Assembly: GCA_965223755.1 (NCBI GenBank)
Contig: CBDCXF010000002.1
Location: forward strand, 124,001 to 188,000
Reading direction: 5' to 3'
Length of the DNA: 64,000 nt
Origin: CBDCXF01 sp965223755
Lineage (GTDB): Bacteria > Acidobacteriota > Thermoanaerobaculia > Multivoradales > JAHEKO01
The notes under the pieces: generated by a model
What the model was told of the DNA's origin: nothing
The model's input: only the letters and a program-made list of their open reading frames with translations
The model's database searches: none
In this document: piece after piece, positions 33,608-42,048 of the stretch
Position numbering within the stretch: the first letter of the stretch is position 1
Layout of the letters: each line of letters starts with the position of its first letter
Translations under genes and position numbers: made by a program

Positions 33608-33873
33608 CTCCGGCCGTTCCGCCACCTGCGGATATCAACCACCAATTGGCGCCGCGTAACTCCTTCGCCGCAGACGTCCAGGTACTTTCCGAAGGTGTCA
33701 AAGTGCGGAATCGATGAATTGTGAATCCACTCTGTCTTGAGGCCTCGCTGCTGTCCCCAGTGCGCCAGTTCATCGACGCCGATGTCGCTGTAGACGTGGC
33801 ACATGAGAGCGCCCTTCTCGAGTCCCAACCGCGGCAGGTCCCGTGGCGCTCGGTGGTAATGGAATTTGATCAC
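33604..33873 (-). CDS. DUF4031-like small protein
   Basis: 89 residues from a GTG at 33873; an internal ATG (33804) is an alternative start. The centre MCHVYSDIGVDELAHWGQQRGLKTEWIHNSSIPHFDTFGKYLDVCGEGVTRR resembles DUF4031 (a H-x-x-SD/AD motif, an 'L..w...' helix and a terminal HFD/HYD). Cytoplasmic, function unknown. Overlaps the MFS 3' end by 4 bp on the opposite strand. Confidence 0.68.
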   Translation of the reverse strand: MIKFHYHRAPRDLPRLGLEKGALMCHVYSDIGVDELAHWGQQRGLKTEWIHNSSIPHFDTFGKYLDVCGEGVTRRQLVVDIRRWRNGRS

Positions 33874-33889
33874 TTTGTTCTCAAGGCGT

Positions 33890-33957
33890 GTAGGGGAGCC
33901 CCTTGTGGGCTCCCGGGAGGAGCAAGCTTGCCCTGAGTGGCGTCGAAGAGCCCCTCC
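33890..33957. repeat. Dispersed GC-rich inverted-repeat element
   Basis: Contains GGGAGCCC-CTTGT-GGGCTCCC (33894-33914) and then GGGAGGAGCAAGCTTGCCC and AGCCCCTCCCT. It is a relative of the GTAGGGG...CCCCTCCC elements at 1103-1206. It lies between two minus-strand genes (DUF4031-like and ABM). The remaining gap is otherwise empty. Confidence 0.7.
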
Positions 33958-33999
33958 CTATCAAGGTCGCGACATACCTAGCTACCGTTAGTGCCACCG

Positions 34000-34299
34000 T
34001 TAGTCCGCCGCTGAGTAGTAGGCGCCCGTAGGCGGACCGGCCATCAGCGCCATGGCTTTGGTGAAGGTCCCTTCCGGAACGTTGGCAGCCGAGGCGCGGT
34101 GAGCGTCTTGGTCACGCCAGACCTCGATGACCGCGATCTGTTCTGGATCGTCGATGCCGCGTAGGAGCTGCGCGCTGACGCAGCCATCCGACTCACGGAT
34201 GTAGGACAGGAACGACTCGATCAAGGCGTAGAGCTCATCGCCCGATCCGGGTTTAGCTTGAAAGTGGTTAATGCGGGCAACTGTTTGGGAGTCACTCAT
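34000..34299 (-). CDS. Antibiotic biosynthesis monooxygenase (ABM) domain protein
   Basis: 99 residues. VARINHFQAKPGSGDELYALIESFLSYIRESDGCVSAQLLRGIDDPEQIAVIEVWRDQDAHRAS follows the ABM ferredoxin-like fold: beta strand, K-P-G helix, D-G-C turn, strand, E-x-W. The family includes quinol monooxygenases and many small stress proteins; substrate unknown. ATG at 34299. Located 25 bp before the DUF1272 gene on the same strand. Confidence 0.9.
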   Translation of the reverse strand: MSDSQTVARINHFQAKPGSGDELYALIESFLSYIRESDGCVSAQLLRGIDDPEQIAVIEVWRDQDAHRASAANVPEGTFTKAMALMAGPPTGAYYSAAD

Positions 34300-34323
34300 G
34301 GCTCGCCTATCACCGCAGCCGAC

Positions 34324-34566
34324 TCAGGCTGCGCAGCCCTCGTCCTTGACAATGCGCTTGGTCGAGGCTGGATATCTCTCAAGCAGCTTCTCGCTACGGG
34401 TTGGGCGTGGAGTGAAGTCTCCGCCGCAGTTGGGACAGACGCCTTTGAGTACGGTCTCGGCGCAATCGCTGCAGAAGGTGCATTCGAAGGAGCAGATCAA
34501 GGCATCTGGGGTGTCCGGTGGTAGGTCTTTGCCGCAGCATTCGCAGTTGGGTCTGAGTTCGAGCAT
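34324..34566 (-). CDS. DUF1272 zinc-binding protein
   Basis: 80 residues from the ATG at 34566 with AAGGAGA upstream; a longer in-frame extension is not conserved and is rejected. Reads MLELRPNCECCGKDLPPDTPDALICSFECTFCSDCAETVLKGVCPNCGGDFTPRPTR, the full DUF1272 signature with Cys pairs CECC, ECTFCSDC and CPNCGG that should bind zinc. Function unknown. Confidence 0.94.
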   Translation of the reverse strand: MLELRPNCECCGKDLPPDTPDALICSFECTFCSDCAETVLKGVCPNCGGDFTPRPTRSEKLLERYPASTKRIVKDEGCAA

Positions 34567-34715
34567 GGGTTCTCCTTGGTTCTGCAAGCCTGCCACAACG
34601 GAATAGATCCCCGCCCCCCAAACCACCCACGCGCGGAGAGGACGCCATCCTCCCAGATCTTTCGACTCCCTGCGGTCGCTCAAGATGACATGGCTTGGCG
34701 CCTCTCGATGAGCTC

Positions 34716-35450
34716 TCACGCCACCTTCCCGGCCAGCATCGGCAGTTCCCAAACCACGGTACGCAAGCCAACCCAACGCGGTTTGAGTTCTTCCATCAAC
34801 GGCGCGACCGGATCCTTTCCGACTGCGTTCCGATAGCGATTCACCGCCGACCAGGTCCCTAAATACCCTTCGAGATCGGCGAGGTCCCACTGCGCGGCCA
34901 TCGAAAATTCGGGAGTGGCCACTCGCTCAAACGGAAAGGGAATGTCGCGGTAGCGGTTGTCGACGTAGCGCCGTTCCGGCGGCCAGTATGGACCCACGGT
35001 CTGATTGGCGAAGTGATCCAGCAGCGGATCAACGTCGGCGCCGGAGGAAAAGAAGGGATAGGTCCACGCCGCGACGACGCCACCCGGTTTCGCCACCCGC
35101 CGCACCTCGCGGTAGAAGGCCTCGAAGTCGAACCAATGTAACGCCTGGCCAACGGTGATGAGGTCAACGCTCGCCGAGCGCAGCGGCGCTGATTCGGCTT
35201 GCCCACCGAGGCGGTGAAAGCGCAGCCCGCCAGTAGCTCGCGTCATCTGGGTCAAGCTGGCGTCCGACGCGACCACTTTTGAAAAATGGGGCTCCAGTCC
35301 GCGCGCGGCCTGCCCGCTGCCGGTAGCACAGTCCCAGGCGAGGTCGTGGGCTGGCGCGACCTCCGCCAGCCACGCGAACAACGCATCTGGATAGGTCGGA
35401 CGGTGGGCTGCGTAACCTTTCGCGACCGAAAAGTGATCCTTGAACCCCAT
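34716..35450 (-). CDS. Class I SAM-dependent methyltransferase
   Basis: 244 residues from the ATG at 35450. Reads FSVAKGYAAHRPTYPDALFAWLAEVAP, then motif I DCATGSGQAARGLEPHFSKVVASDAS, motif near ITVGQALHWFDFEAFYREVRRVAKPGGVVAAWTY. This is the type of yeast Tmt1 / trans-aconitate-like or 'FDFxxFxxExxRVxxPGG' methyltransferases of broad substrate range. Substrate unknown. A tandem array lies just upstream. Confidence 0.92.
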   Translation of the reverse strand: MGFKDHFSVAKGYAAHRPTYPDALFAWLAEVAPAHDLAWDCATGSGQAARGLEPHFSKVVASDASLTQMTRATGGLRFHRLGGQAESAPLRSASVDLITVGQALHWFDFEAFYREVRRVAKPGGVVAAWTYPFFSSGADVDPLLDHFANQTVGPYWPPERRYVDNRYRDIPFPFERVATPEFSMAAQWDLADLEGYLGTWSAVNRYRNAVGKDPVAPLMEELKPRWVGLRTVVWELPMLAGKVA

Positions 35451-35486
35451 CGACAAAAGCTATCCGTCGCGGGTGTTGGACGACAA

Positions 35487-35562
35487 GCGCACTAGGTTTA
35501 GCGCCGTGGGTTCAGCGCACTGGGTTTTGGCGCACTGGGCTTAGCAGGCTGGGTTCAGCGCC
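35487..35562. repeat. 14-15 bp tandem array upstream of the methyltransferase gene
   Basis: Five degenerate units starting at 35487, 35501, 35515, 35530 and 35544, consensus GCGCACTGGGTTCA, with a partial sixth (35558). It fills the gap between the methyltransferase start (35450) and the 3' end of the next minus-strand gene (35583). Confidence 0.85.
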
Positions 35563-35582
35563 CTCGTGAAGGAGCGGCCGCG

Positions 35583-36305
35583 CTATTCCGCGGCCTCTTC
35601 CTCCATCTCCATCTCGACATCCATGCCGGCGTCATCCTCGCCCATGCCCATGTCCAGATCGATGTACCAGCGCCCATCGATGCGCACAAACGCGCCCGGC
35701 TCGCCGCCAGCGGAGGCGGTAGCTCGATCTCCATCGATGACGAGATCCTGAAGACCGCCTTCAGGAGCCGTGAACATGTCGCCGGGACCGGAATCTTCTT
35801 CGCCATCGCTGGGCAGTTCCTCCATGAACTGCATCAGGTCGGCAAACAGTGCCGGCGACCCGAGAACCTCAGGGACCTCGTCACTTTCATCCAACTCGCC
35901 CATCGACTCTTCGGTGATGCCGTATTCGGCGAGCAGATCGTTGAACATCTTTTCGAGATCGCCGACTGCCGCGGATGCTTCCTTTGCTGCCTCTTCGGCG
36001 GCCTCTTCGTCCCCAAAGGCCTCAGCCATGCCCTCCGCCATGCCTTCGCCCATCTGCGCGAAAGCGACCATCATGCCGCCCATGCCAATGAACATCGCAT
36101 TCATCGTTTTCAGCCCGTCCGGCGCCATGCAGGCGGCGATCTCCTCCCAGTCTTCCGCCTCGGCGCCAGCGATGAAGCGATCGTAGACCGCCTCTGGGCT
36201 CTCGCCACCGGGTTCGGGGGCACCGAGCGTTGGAACCGTTACGAGAAACCCGGCCAGCGAAATGGCGAGAATGCCCCGCGTTCGCAGATGTTGTTGCCCA
36301 ATCAT
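35583..36305 (-). CDS. Exported acidic, Met-rich protein of unknown function
   Basis: 240 residues from the ATG at 36305, preceded by AAAGGAGG (clear start). Signal peptide ILAISLAGFLVTVPTLGAPEP. The mature protein starts with a SnoaL/DUF4878-like segment (SPEAVYDRFIAGAEAEDWEEIAACMAPDGL), then a Met/Gly-rich helix (MGGMMVAFAQMGEGMAEGMAEAF), long Glu/Ala helices, a beta region DGDRATASAGGEPGAFVRIDGRWYID, and a Met/Glu tail (MDVEMEMEEEAAE). The DGRWYI motif is typical of the SnoaL/NTF2 fold. Function unknown; the Met clusters could bind metal, but that is only a guess. Confidence 0.83.
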   Translation of the reverse strand: MIGQQHLRTRGILAISLAGFLVTVPTLGAPEPGGESPEAVYDRFIAGAEAEDWEEIAACMAPDGLKTMNAMFIGMGGMMVAFAQMGEGMAEGMAEAFGDEEAAEEAAKEASAAVGDLEKMFNDLLAEYGITEESMGELDESDEVPEVLGSPALFADLMQFMEELPSDGEEDSGPGDMFTAPEGGLQDLVIDGDRATASAGGEPGAFVRIDGRWYIDLDMGMGEDDAGMDVEMEMEEEAAE

Positions 36306-36420
36306 GACGTCCTCCTTTTCTTTGCCGCGCCACGAAGGTAGCGATCGCGCGGACGGCAACGAACTTCTAGGCGCCGTCGAGACGGCTAACAACGCGGACA
36401 GCGAACGGTCTCTATCGCCA

Positions 36421-37263
36421 TCATAGCGTCTGCACTTGCGGAACCGCGGTCGCTGCATCCTCGGCGGCCTCGTCCGCCTGCGACAAACCGATGAATTCGA
36501 TCACCTCGCTGATGACCACTGGGTATCTGAGGATACGGGTATGCCCCAGCCCCGAAAACGCCCGCAGCTGCGCGCCGGGCCAGTTGGCAACCCACCTCTC
36601 GGCCTCGCTCAAGGGCACCTCGCGGTCGTCATCGGAGTGGATTGCCAGCATCGGTTCGTTGCGGCGACGAGCGTTGGCAGCTAGCACATAGTCGTCGAAC
36701 CGGACTTCAAAGCGGCGCTCGGCGATCCTGCGGAACTGCTCGTAGATGCCCTCGTCAAAGCCCAGCTCGACGGTGGTGCGCTTGGTGGCGTGGATGACGT
36801 CGTCACTGACACCGATAAAGACCAACCGCGGCGAACCCGATGCGGATTCGAGCGCCGGCGGAACGATTGCGCCGCCCATGGAGTGGGCAACGATGGCATG
36901 CACCGGACCGTACCGGCGCAGAGCCTCTTCAACCGCCCATCGCGACTCCGGCAGCGAGGATCGCTTGCCCTCGGATTCGCCGTGACCCGGAAGATCCAGA
37001 CCCACAACACGAAAACCTTTCGCAACCAGCGGGGCGATCAAGCTCCCAAGCTGCGACCCACGACCCGCCCAGCCGTGAACGAGGAGAACCGTTGGTCCGG
37101 ATCCCTGCCTCCACGCCGCGATCTCCCGGCCACTCGCGTCCCAACGCTCTTTGGTTACATTTTGGGTCCATTCCAGCTCGCGTTGTGGGATTCGTGCTCG
37201 CGGTGGACGCAGAAACATCTCGAAGAACAGGCGCCCGGCGGCGGCCGGAGCCACGCGATGCAC
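36421..37263 (-). CDS. Alpha/beta hydrolase, TetR-controlled
   Basis: 280 residues if translation starts at the GTG at 37263; the ATG at 37332 would add 23 residues but lies upstream of a promoter/operator at 37295-37325, so I prefer the shorter form. Seen: VLLVHGWAGRGSQLG (oxyanion HG), LDLPGHGESEGKRS, AHSMGGAIVP (nucleophile Ser), LAIHSDDDREVPL (Asp) and FSGLGHTRIL (His): a complete triad. Substrate unknown. The nearby TetR gene (37377-37976) carries the same operator, so both are probably controlled by it. Confidence 0.9.
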   Translation of the reverse strand: MHRVAPAAAGRLFFEMFLRPPRARIPQRELEWTQNVTKERWDASGREIAAWRQGSGPTVLLVHGWAGRGSQLGSLIAPLVAKGFRVVGLDLPGHGESEGKRSSLPESRWAVEEALRRYGPVHAIVAHSMGGAIVPPALESASGSPRLVFIGVSDDVIHATKRTTVELGFDEGIYEQFRRIAERRFEVRFDDYVLAANARRRNEPMLAIHSDDDREVPLSEAERWVANWPGAQLRAFSGLGHTRILRYPVVISEVIEFIGLSQADEAAEDAATAVPQVQTL

Positions 37264-37294
37264 TGAGTTGGTAATGGCCAGGATCCAGGGTGGA

Positions 37295-37325
37295 ATTATG
37301 GGACGAACGGTCGTTCTTTTTTCAA
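37295..37325 (-). promoter_or_regulatory. Promoter with TetR-type operator for the hydrolase gene
   Basis: Minus strand: TTGAAA (37325-37320), then the palindrome GAACGACCGTTC (37316-37305), then CATAAT (37300-37295; spacer 19 bp). The same TTGAAAAA-GAACGANCGTTCG arrangement occurs before the TetR gene. An operator inside the spacer is the usual repression layout. Confidence 0.68.
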
Positions 37326-37376
37326 GCACCATAAGATCTCGGTTCCGATAAAAAGTACAAAAACTGATTCCTAGCC

Positions 37377-37976
37377 TCAGGCCTGTGGGTGGGCGCTCTC
37401 AAGCAACCGTTCGAAAGCGATCTGAGCACGCTCCTCGGCGCGCGGATCGCGCATCAGGCGTGAGGCGTGGTGAAAAGCCAGAATAATGGAGTAAAACTCG
37501 TAAGCGAATTGCTCGGCGTCGAGATCGCTGCGAAAGTGCCGCTCCTCGATGGCGATGGTGGCGGCGCGAGCGAGGCCGTCGAGCCACGTCTGCTGGTAAG
37601 CAACCAGGCGGTCGCGCAACGGCCCTTCACGGTCATCCAATTCGTTGGCCGCGGCAATAAACACACAACCGCCGGAAACGTATTTGCCTCTCGCCCAGTC
37701 CAGCCAACGGTAGAAGAAGGCCCGTACGCGAGGTTCTCCGCGGGGCTCCTTGATGGCTTCGCGGACCACCTCGTCGGTGTAGCGGGTCACCGCTTCTTCC
37801 AGCACCTCCAACTGCAGCACTTCCTTCGACCCAAAATGGCCGAACAAGCCACTTTTGGACATCGCCAGGTCGTCAGCCAAACCCCCGATGGTCAGCCCTT
37901 CAAAGCCGAGTGAGCTCACTCGGTCGACAGCCCGGGCCAAAATCGCGTCTCGAGTTGCTTCACCCTTGGTCGCCAC
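37377..37976 (-). CDS. TetR/AcrR-family transcriptional repressor
   Basis: 199 residues, GTG start. The N-terminal HTH is clear: KGEATRDAILARAVDRVSSLGFEGLTIGGLADDLAMSKSGLFGHFGSKEVLQLEVLEEA. The C-terminal ligand domain has FFYRWLDWARGKYVSGGCVFIAAANELDDREGPLRDRLVAYQQTW, typical of the TetR_C group with a GGC motif. Its own promoter contains the operator GAACGAACGTTC, and a copy sits before the hydrolase gene just downstream. The GTG lies about 6 nt after the predicted -10 element, implying a leaderless or near-leaderless mRNA. Confidence 0.93.
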   Translation of the reverse strand: MATKGEATRDAILARAVDRVSSLGFEGLTIGGLADDLAMSKSGLFGHFGSKEVLQLEVLEEAVTRYTDEVVREAIKEPRGEPRVRAFFYRWLDWARGKYVSGGCVFIAAANELDDREGPLRDRLVAYQQTWLDGLARAATIAIEERHFRSDLDAEQFAYEFYSIILAFHHASRLMRDPRAEERAQIAFERLLESAHPQA

Positions 37977-37982
37977 GACCGG

Positions 37983-38011
37983 ACAATATCCGAACGTTCG
38001 TTCTTTTTCAA
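37983..38011 (-). promoter_or_regulatory. Autoregulated promoter/operator of the TetR gene
   Basis: Minus strand: -35 TTGAAA (38011-38006), 17-bp spacer holding the palindrome GAACGAACGTTC (38003-37992), -10 TATTGT (37988-37983). Only six bases separate the -10 box from the GTG start. The rest of 38012-38265 shows no gene or recognisable site. Confidence 0.72.
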
Positions 38012-38265
38012 TTTGCAGGTTGTTTTCTGAATCTCTCTCGAGCTGCCTGCTTTGGACGACGGAAATCGTGACCTCGTAAAGGACTCCTTGCCGCCGGGCA
38101 GTGGTTTCCTGTCAGGTCCACCGGGCCTGCCCGGCCGTTCTTCCCTTGGGGACCAGCCACTCGCGCCTGGAGCGGGTTCGGACTCTTGTCCCCTGTAGAA
38201 CGGCGAGCGCCGCGCTTGTGTGACTTTTGGTGTCTTAGGCGATCTTTAAAGGCTACGGCAATCCG

Positions 38266-38649
38266 TTATGCATTGCGCGGCCAGAACCACGCCACCAGGA
38301 TCGGTACTAGGAAAAAAACCAGGAGCACTCCCATCGCCAGAAGCGGTGCTACCGGGATCGCGGTTTGAAGTTCCTTGGGCGTCAGGGCGAACCAGAGCAA
38401 AAGCAAGCTGGGCGGACCGCCCAAGTAGAGTGCTAACAGCGCCCTGGTTGGGCGTGGCAGGGGGTAGGCGCGCAGACGCAACCGGTAGACGTTGCCGGCC
38501 AGCCAGCCCAAACCGCCGGCAACCGCAAAGTAGGTCCGCAGAGTGGAATTAATGTAGCCGGAAAGGTCCAGCCAACCAAAAGCGGCGAAGGCGGCGACCG
38601 CCCAAGCGCCAGCAAAAATCCCCAGCAGGCCTGCTTCGAGTTTCCTCAC
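38266..38649 (-). CDS. Small polytopic membrane protein behind gcvPB
   Basis: 127 residues, GTG start overlapping the gcvPB stop by 4 bp. Four hydrophobic segments: about 6-27, 36-53, 68-88 and 98-121. Charged loops (RLRLRAYPLPRPTR). No motif recognised. It is the last gene of the glycine-cleavage cluster and is likely translated with it, but a functional link is unproven. Confidence 0.78.
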   Translation of the reverse strand: MRKLEAGLLGIFAGAWAVAAFAAFGWLDLSGYINSTLRTYFAVAGGLGWLAGNVYRLRLRAYPLPRPTRALLALYLGGPPSLLLLWFALTPKELQTAIPVAPLLAMGVLLVFFLVPILVAWFWPRNA

Positions 38650-40139
38650 TCGGTCGATTCAGAGGCTGGGGTCCAACGCAGAATGGGGTGGCGTGCCGCT
38701 TGCGCTTCGTCGCACCGCCGCACCGGGCTGGAATGTGGCGCTTCATGCAAGATATCGGGATCGGTCTTGGCCTCATCGGCGATGCGCAACATGGCGTCGA
38801 TGAAAGAATCGAGATCCTCCTTGGACTCGGTCTCGGTCGGCTCGATCATCAAGGCTCCCGACACGATCAACGGGAAGTAGATGGTGGGGGGATGGAATCC
38901 GAAGTCGATCAGCCTCTTGGCCACGTCCATCGCTGTGATGCCGAACTCTTGCTGTTTGTCATCGCTGAATACGACCTCGTGCAGGCTTGGCGACGCGTAC
39001 GGCAAGGCGTACTCGGGCTCGAGGCGTTTGCGGATGTAGTTGGCGTTGAGAACCGCGAGTTCCGACACCCCCGCGAGGCCTTGGCCGCCCAAGGCATAGA
39101 TGTAGGTGAGAGCGCGCAAGAGAATGCCGAACTGACCGTGAAAGGCACGCGTCCGGCCGATCGACTCAGGGCGGTCGTGGTCGAGGTAGTAGACCCCGTC
39201 CGCATCTCTCTCCACCATTGGCGCCGGCAGGAAGGCTTGCAGTGAATCCGCGGCGGCCACCGGACCGGCCCCAGGACCACCACCGCCGTGCGGAGTCGAA
39301 AAAGTCTTGTGCAGGTTGAGGTGCAGTACGTCGATGCCCATGGCCCCCGGCGTGGCGCGCCCGACAAAGGCGTTGAAGTTGGCGCCATCGCCGTAGACGT
39401 AACCACCCTTGCTGTGGACGATCTCGCTGATCTCGAGAATGCGACTCTCGAACACCCCCAAGGTATTGGGTACAGTGAGCATCAGCCCAGCCACGTCTTC
39501 GGTCATGTGCCGCGCCAAATCGTCAACGTCCAGGCGGCCGGAATCGTTGGAAAGCAATTCCTTGACCTCAAACCCCGCCAAGTGGGCCGAGGCTGGATTG
39601 GTGCCATGCGCGGAGTCGGGGATCAGGATCTTCTTGCGGCCTTCACCGCGAGCTTCTAAGGCGGCACGGATCATCTGCACGCCGGCAAACTCGCCCTGCG
39701 CACCGGCCGCGGGCTGCAGGCTAACCCGTGGCATTCCGGTGAGAGCGATCAACGCCTGCTCCAGCTCCCACATCACCGCCAAACAACCTTGCACCGTTTC
39801 TTGCGGCTGCATCGGGTGGGCGTCGGCAAACCCGGGCAGGCGAGCGACCCCTTCGTTGATGCGCGGGTTGTACTTCATAGTGCACGAACCCAGCGGATAG
39901 GTGGCGAGGTCGACGGCGGTATTCCGTCGCGACAAGCGCGTGTAATGGCGGATGACGTCGACTTCGGACACTTCCGGCAGATCGGTGATTGGCTCGCGCT
40001 GGGCGTCAACCGGAATCGCGATGTCAAGCGCTGGATCGCCCTCGTCGAGATAAGGCAAGGTAACGCCAACGCGACCTTCCTTGCTGCGCTCGAAGATCGG
40101 CGGCTCGTCACGCCAGGCAATGAGGGAGCGCTCACTCAT
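38646..40139 (-). CDS. gcvPB: Glycine dehydrogenase (decarboxylating) subunit 2
   Basis: 497 residues from the ATG at 40139, overlapping the gcvPA stop by 4 bp. With GcvPA it forms the P-protein that decarboxylates glycine and loads aminomethyl on GcvH. Seen: FYPLGSCTMKYNPRINE-like segment (TYPLGSCTMKYNPRINE), LQPAAGAQGEFAG, DSAHGTNPASAHLAGF, and the PLP-lysine motif LHLNLHKTFSTPHGGGGPGAGPV. Length typical for the split bacterial form. Confidence 0.97.
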   Translation of the reverse strand: MSERSLIAWRDEPPIFERSKEGRVGVTLPYLDEGDPALDIAIPVDAQREPITDLPEVSEVDVIRHYTRLSRRNTAVDLATYPLGSCTMKYNPRINEGVARLPGFADAHPMQPQETVQGCLAVMWELEQALIALTGMPRVSLQPAAGAQGEFAGVQMIRAALEARGEGRKKILIPDSAHGTNPASAHLAGFEVKELLSNDSGRLDVDDLARHMTEDVAGLMLTVPNTLGVFESRILEISEIVHSKGGYVYGDGANFNAFVGRATPGAMGIDVLHLNLHKTFSTPHGGGGPGAGPVAAADSLQAFLPAPMVERDADGVYYLDHDRPESIGRTRAFHGQFGILLRALTYIYALGGQGLAGVSELAVLNANYIRKRLEPEYALPYASPSLHEVVFSDDKQQEFGITAMDVAKRLIDFGFHPPTIYFPLIVSGALMIEPTETESKEDLDSFIDAMLRIADEAKTDPDILHEAPHSSPVRRCDEAQAARHPILRWTPASESTE

Positions 40140-41500
40140 GCGGCAACCTCCTTGGCGATCTCCAGCCAGCGATCCACATCTTCGCCAGTGTGCACTTCGG
40201 TGACGGCAGTGAGGAAGCAATTCTCCAGTCCGTGCATGTCTTCGAGTGCCACGCCAGCCAACACACCGGCCTGGCGAAATCCGGCCAAAACTTCGTCAGC
40301 CGGTTTCTCGGTGCAACGGACGGTGAATTCGTTGAACGACGGACCTGAGAAAACCAGATCCAAGCCCTCTATGTCGGCGAGACCGAGTCGCAGCCGGGCC
40401 GACCTGCGAGCGTTGAGCTCGGCCAGGGATCGCAGTCCGGTGCGCCCATGCAGCGACAGATAGATCGTCGCCGCCAAAGCACACAACGATTGGTTGGTGC
40501 AGATGTTGGAGGTCGCTTTTTCGCGGCGAATGTGCTGCTCGCGAGTGGCGAGAGTGAGTACGTAAGCTCGACGACCGTCAATGTCGGTGGTTTCGCCCAC
40601 CAAGCGACCCGGTACGGCACGCTTCATCTTGTCGGTCGCAGCCAGAAACCCCAGCGACGGACCGCCAAACGAGACCGGAATTCCAAACGACTGCGCTTCG
40701 CCGGCCGCGATCGAGCAGCCGCTCTCACCGGCCGACTTGAGCAATGCCATGCTCAGCGCCTCAGTGGTGATGGCAATCGCGTGTGCACCCTGAGCGTCGG
40801 CAACTTCCGAGATCGCCGACCAGTCTTCGATGACTCCGAAGTAGTTGGGTGACGGCACCACGACGCAGGTGGTGTCGGCATCGACGGCCATTTCCAGGGC
40901 TCCCAGATCGACTCGCCCGTCGGCACTCCAGGCGACCTCGACCAACTCGACATCCAGCTTGCGCACGTAGGTTTCGAGAGTTTCTCGATAGTGCGGATGG
41001 AGCGAAGCCGCGACCACGATCTTGCGCCGCTTGCGTTGCACTCGTAGCGACATCAGAACGGCTTCGGCGCAGGCCGAAGCCCCATCGTAGAGCGAGGCGT
41101 TGGCAACCGGCAGTCCGGCCAGCGCTGACATGAAAGTCTGGAATTCGAAAATTGCCTGCAGCGTACCCTGCGAGGTCTCCGGCTGGTATGGCGTGTAAAC
41201 GGTGAAGAACTCGGCGCGGTGCAGCAGGTGGTCGACGGCGGCCGGCGTCGTGTGCATATAGGCACCGGCGCCGAGGAAGGTGCGTCCGCGATCCACCTGG
41301 TTGGACGCAGCCAGCCCGCCGAAATGCCGGCGCAGATCCTCATCACCCAGCGGCCCCAACACCTCTGGAGCGTTATCGAGCAAGACCTCGGCCGGAACCG
41401 ATTCAAATAGCTGTTCGACCGATTCGACTCCGATCGCCGACAGCATCTCTCGACGGTCGGCGTCTCCCGCTGGAAGGTAACGATGTTTGGGAGTCTCCAA
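40136..41500 (-). CDS. gcvPA: Glycine dehydrogenase (decarboxylating) subunit 1
   Basis: 454 residues from the TTG at 41500 (CGGAGT upstream, directly after the gcvH stop); an ATG at 41548 inside gcvH is the alternative. Seen: HRYLPAGDADRREMLSAIGVESVEQLFESVP, FLGAGAYMHTTPAAVDHLLHRAEFFTVYTPYQPETSQGTLQAIFEFQTFM, NASLYDGASACAEAVLM, and FGGPSLGFLAATDKMKRAVPGRLVGET. All conserved. The split gcvPA/gcvPB form is typical of Firmicutes, Acidobacteriota, Thermotogota and archaea. Confidence 0.96.
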   Translation of the reverse strand: METPKHRYLPAGDADRREMLSAIGVESVEQLFESVPAEVLLDNAPEVLGPLGDEDLRRHFGGLAASNQVDRGRTFLGAGAYMHTTPAAVDHLLHRAEFFTVYTPYQPETSQGTLQAIFEFQTFMSALAGLPVANASLYDGASACAEAVLMSLRVQRKRRKIVVAASLHPHYRETLETYVRKLDVELVEVAWSADGRVDLGALEMAVDADTTCVVVPSPNYFGVIEDWSAISEVADAQGAHAIAITTEALSMALLKSAGESGCSIAAGEAQSFGIPVSFGGPSLGFLAATDKMKRAVPGRLVGETTDIDGRRAYVLTLATREQHIRREKATSNICTNQSLCALAATIYLSLHGRTGLRSLAELNARRSARLRLGLADIEGLDLVFSGPSFNEFTVRCTEKPADEVLAGFRQAGVLAGVALEDMHGLENCFLTAVTEVHTGEDVDRWLEIAKEVAA

Positions 41501-41501
41501 G

Positions 41502-41891
41502 TTAGGACTCCGAGTCGCCGGAGATGAAGGCGCGGTAACCGTCGGCATCCATCAAGTGGTCGACTCCGGCGCCTTCGGCGGGAGCGATCTCGATCAGCCA
41601 GCCGTCACCATGAGGGTCTTCGTTGAGGAGCTCGGGACTGTCTTCGAGTTGCTCGTTGACGGCCACTACCCGACCGGCAATCGGCGTATAGATCTCAGCG
41701 ACCGCCTTGACCGATTCCACCGTACCGATCTCGTCGTCGGCGTCGAACTCGGAATCGACCTCCGGCAACTCGACGTAGACGACTTCGCCCAGCTCATCCT
41801 GCGCAAAGTCCGTGATGCCAAGCCGATAGTTGTCTCCGTCAGCGCTCACCCACTCGTGTTCTTCGGAATAGCGATAGTCGTCCGGATACAT
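41502..41891 (-). CDS. gcvH: Glycine cleavage system H protein
   Basis: 129 residues. Carries the lipoyl-binding motif DEIGTVESVKAVAEIYTPIAGRVVAVNEQL with Lys62 as the lipoylation site, preceded by YRYSEEHEWVSADGDNYRLGITDFAQDELGEVVYVELPEV. It shuttles the aminomethyl group between P, T and L proteins. Between gcvT and gcvPA. The L protein (lpd) and lipoate genes are not in the window. Confidence 0.98.
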   Translation of the reverse strand: MYPDDYRYSEEHEWVSADGDNYRLGITDFAQDELGEVVYVELPEVDSEFDADDEIGTVESVKAVAEIYTPIAGRVVAVNEQLEDSPELLNEDPHGDGWLIEIAPAEGAGVDHLMDADGYRAFISGDSES

Positions 41892-42018
41892 CCTGTTCTC
41901 CTAGAAATCTAATGCAATGGAACCTTTGGCTTGAGATTTTTGTTTCGAAGGGTTTTCGCTCGACTCGCCGCGATTCGTCCGGTCCATCCTATGACTTTTT
42001 CACCCTTGGACCCTCCGA

Positions 42019-42048
42019 CCTAAGACTTTCCAACCTAAGACTTTCCAG
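42019..42048. repeat. 15-bp duplication of the gcvT stop-codon end
   Basis: CCTAAGACTTTCCA(A/G) occurs twice (42019-42033 and 42034-42048, plus-strand reading). The second copy is the last codons and TAG stop (42035-42037) of gcvT; the first copy lies just beyond it. A further degenerate copy may precede. It is a small example of the stop-codon-anchored duplications in this genome. Confidence 0.85.

Noticed and set aside
34567..34890. N-terminal extension of the DUF1272 protein
   Set aside because: The conserved domain starts exactly at the ATG at 34566 with its own ribosome-binding site; the extension is not conserved sequence.
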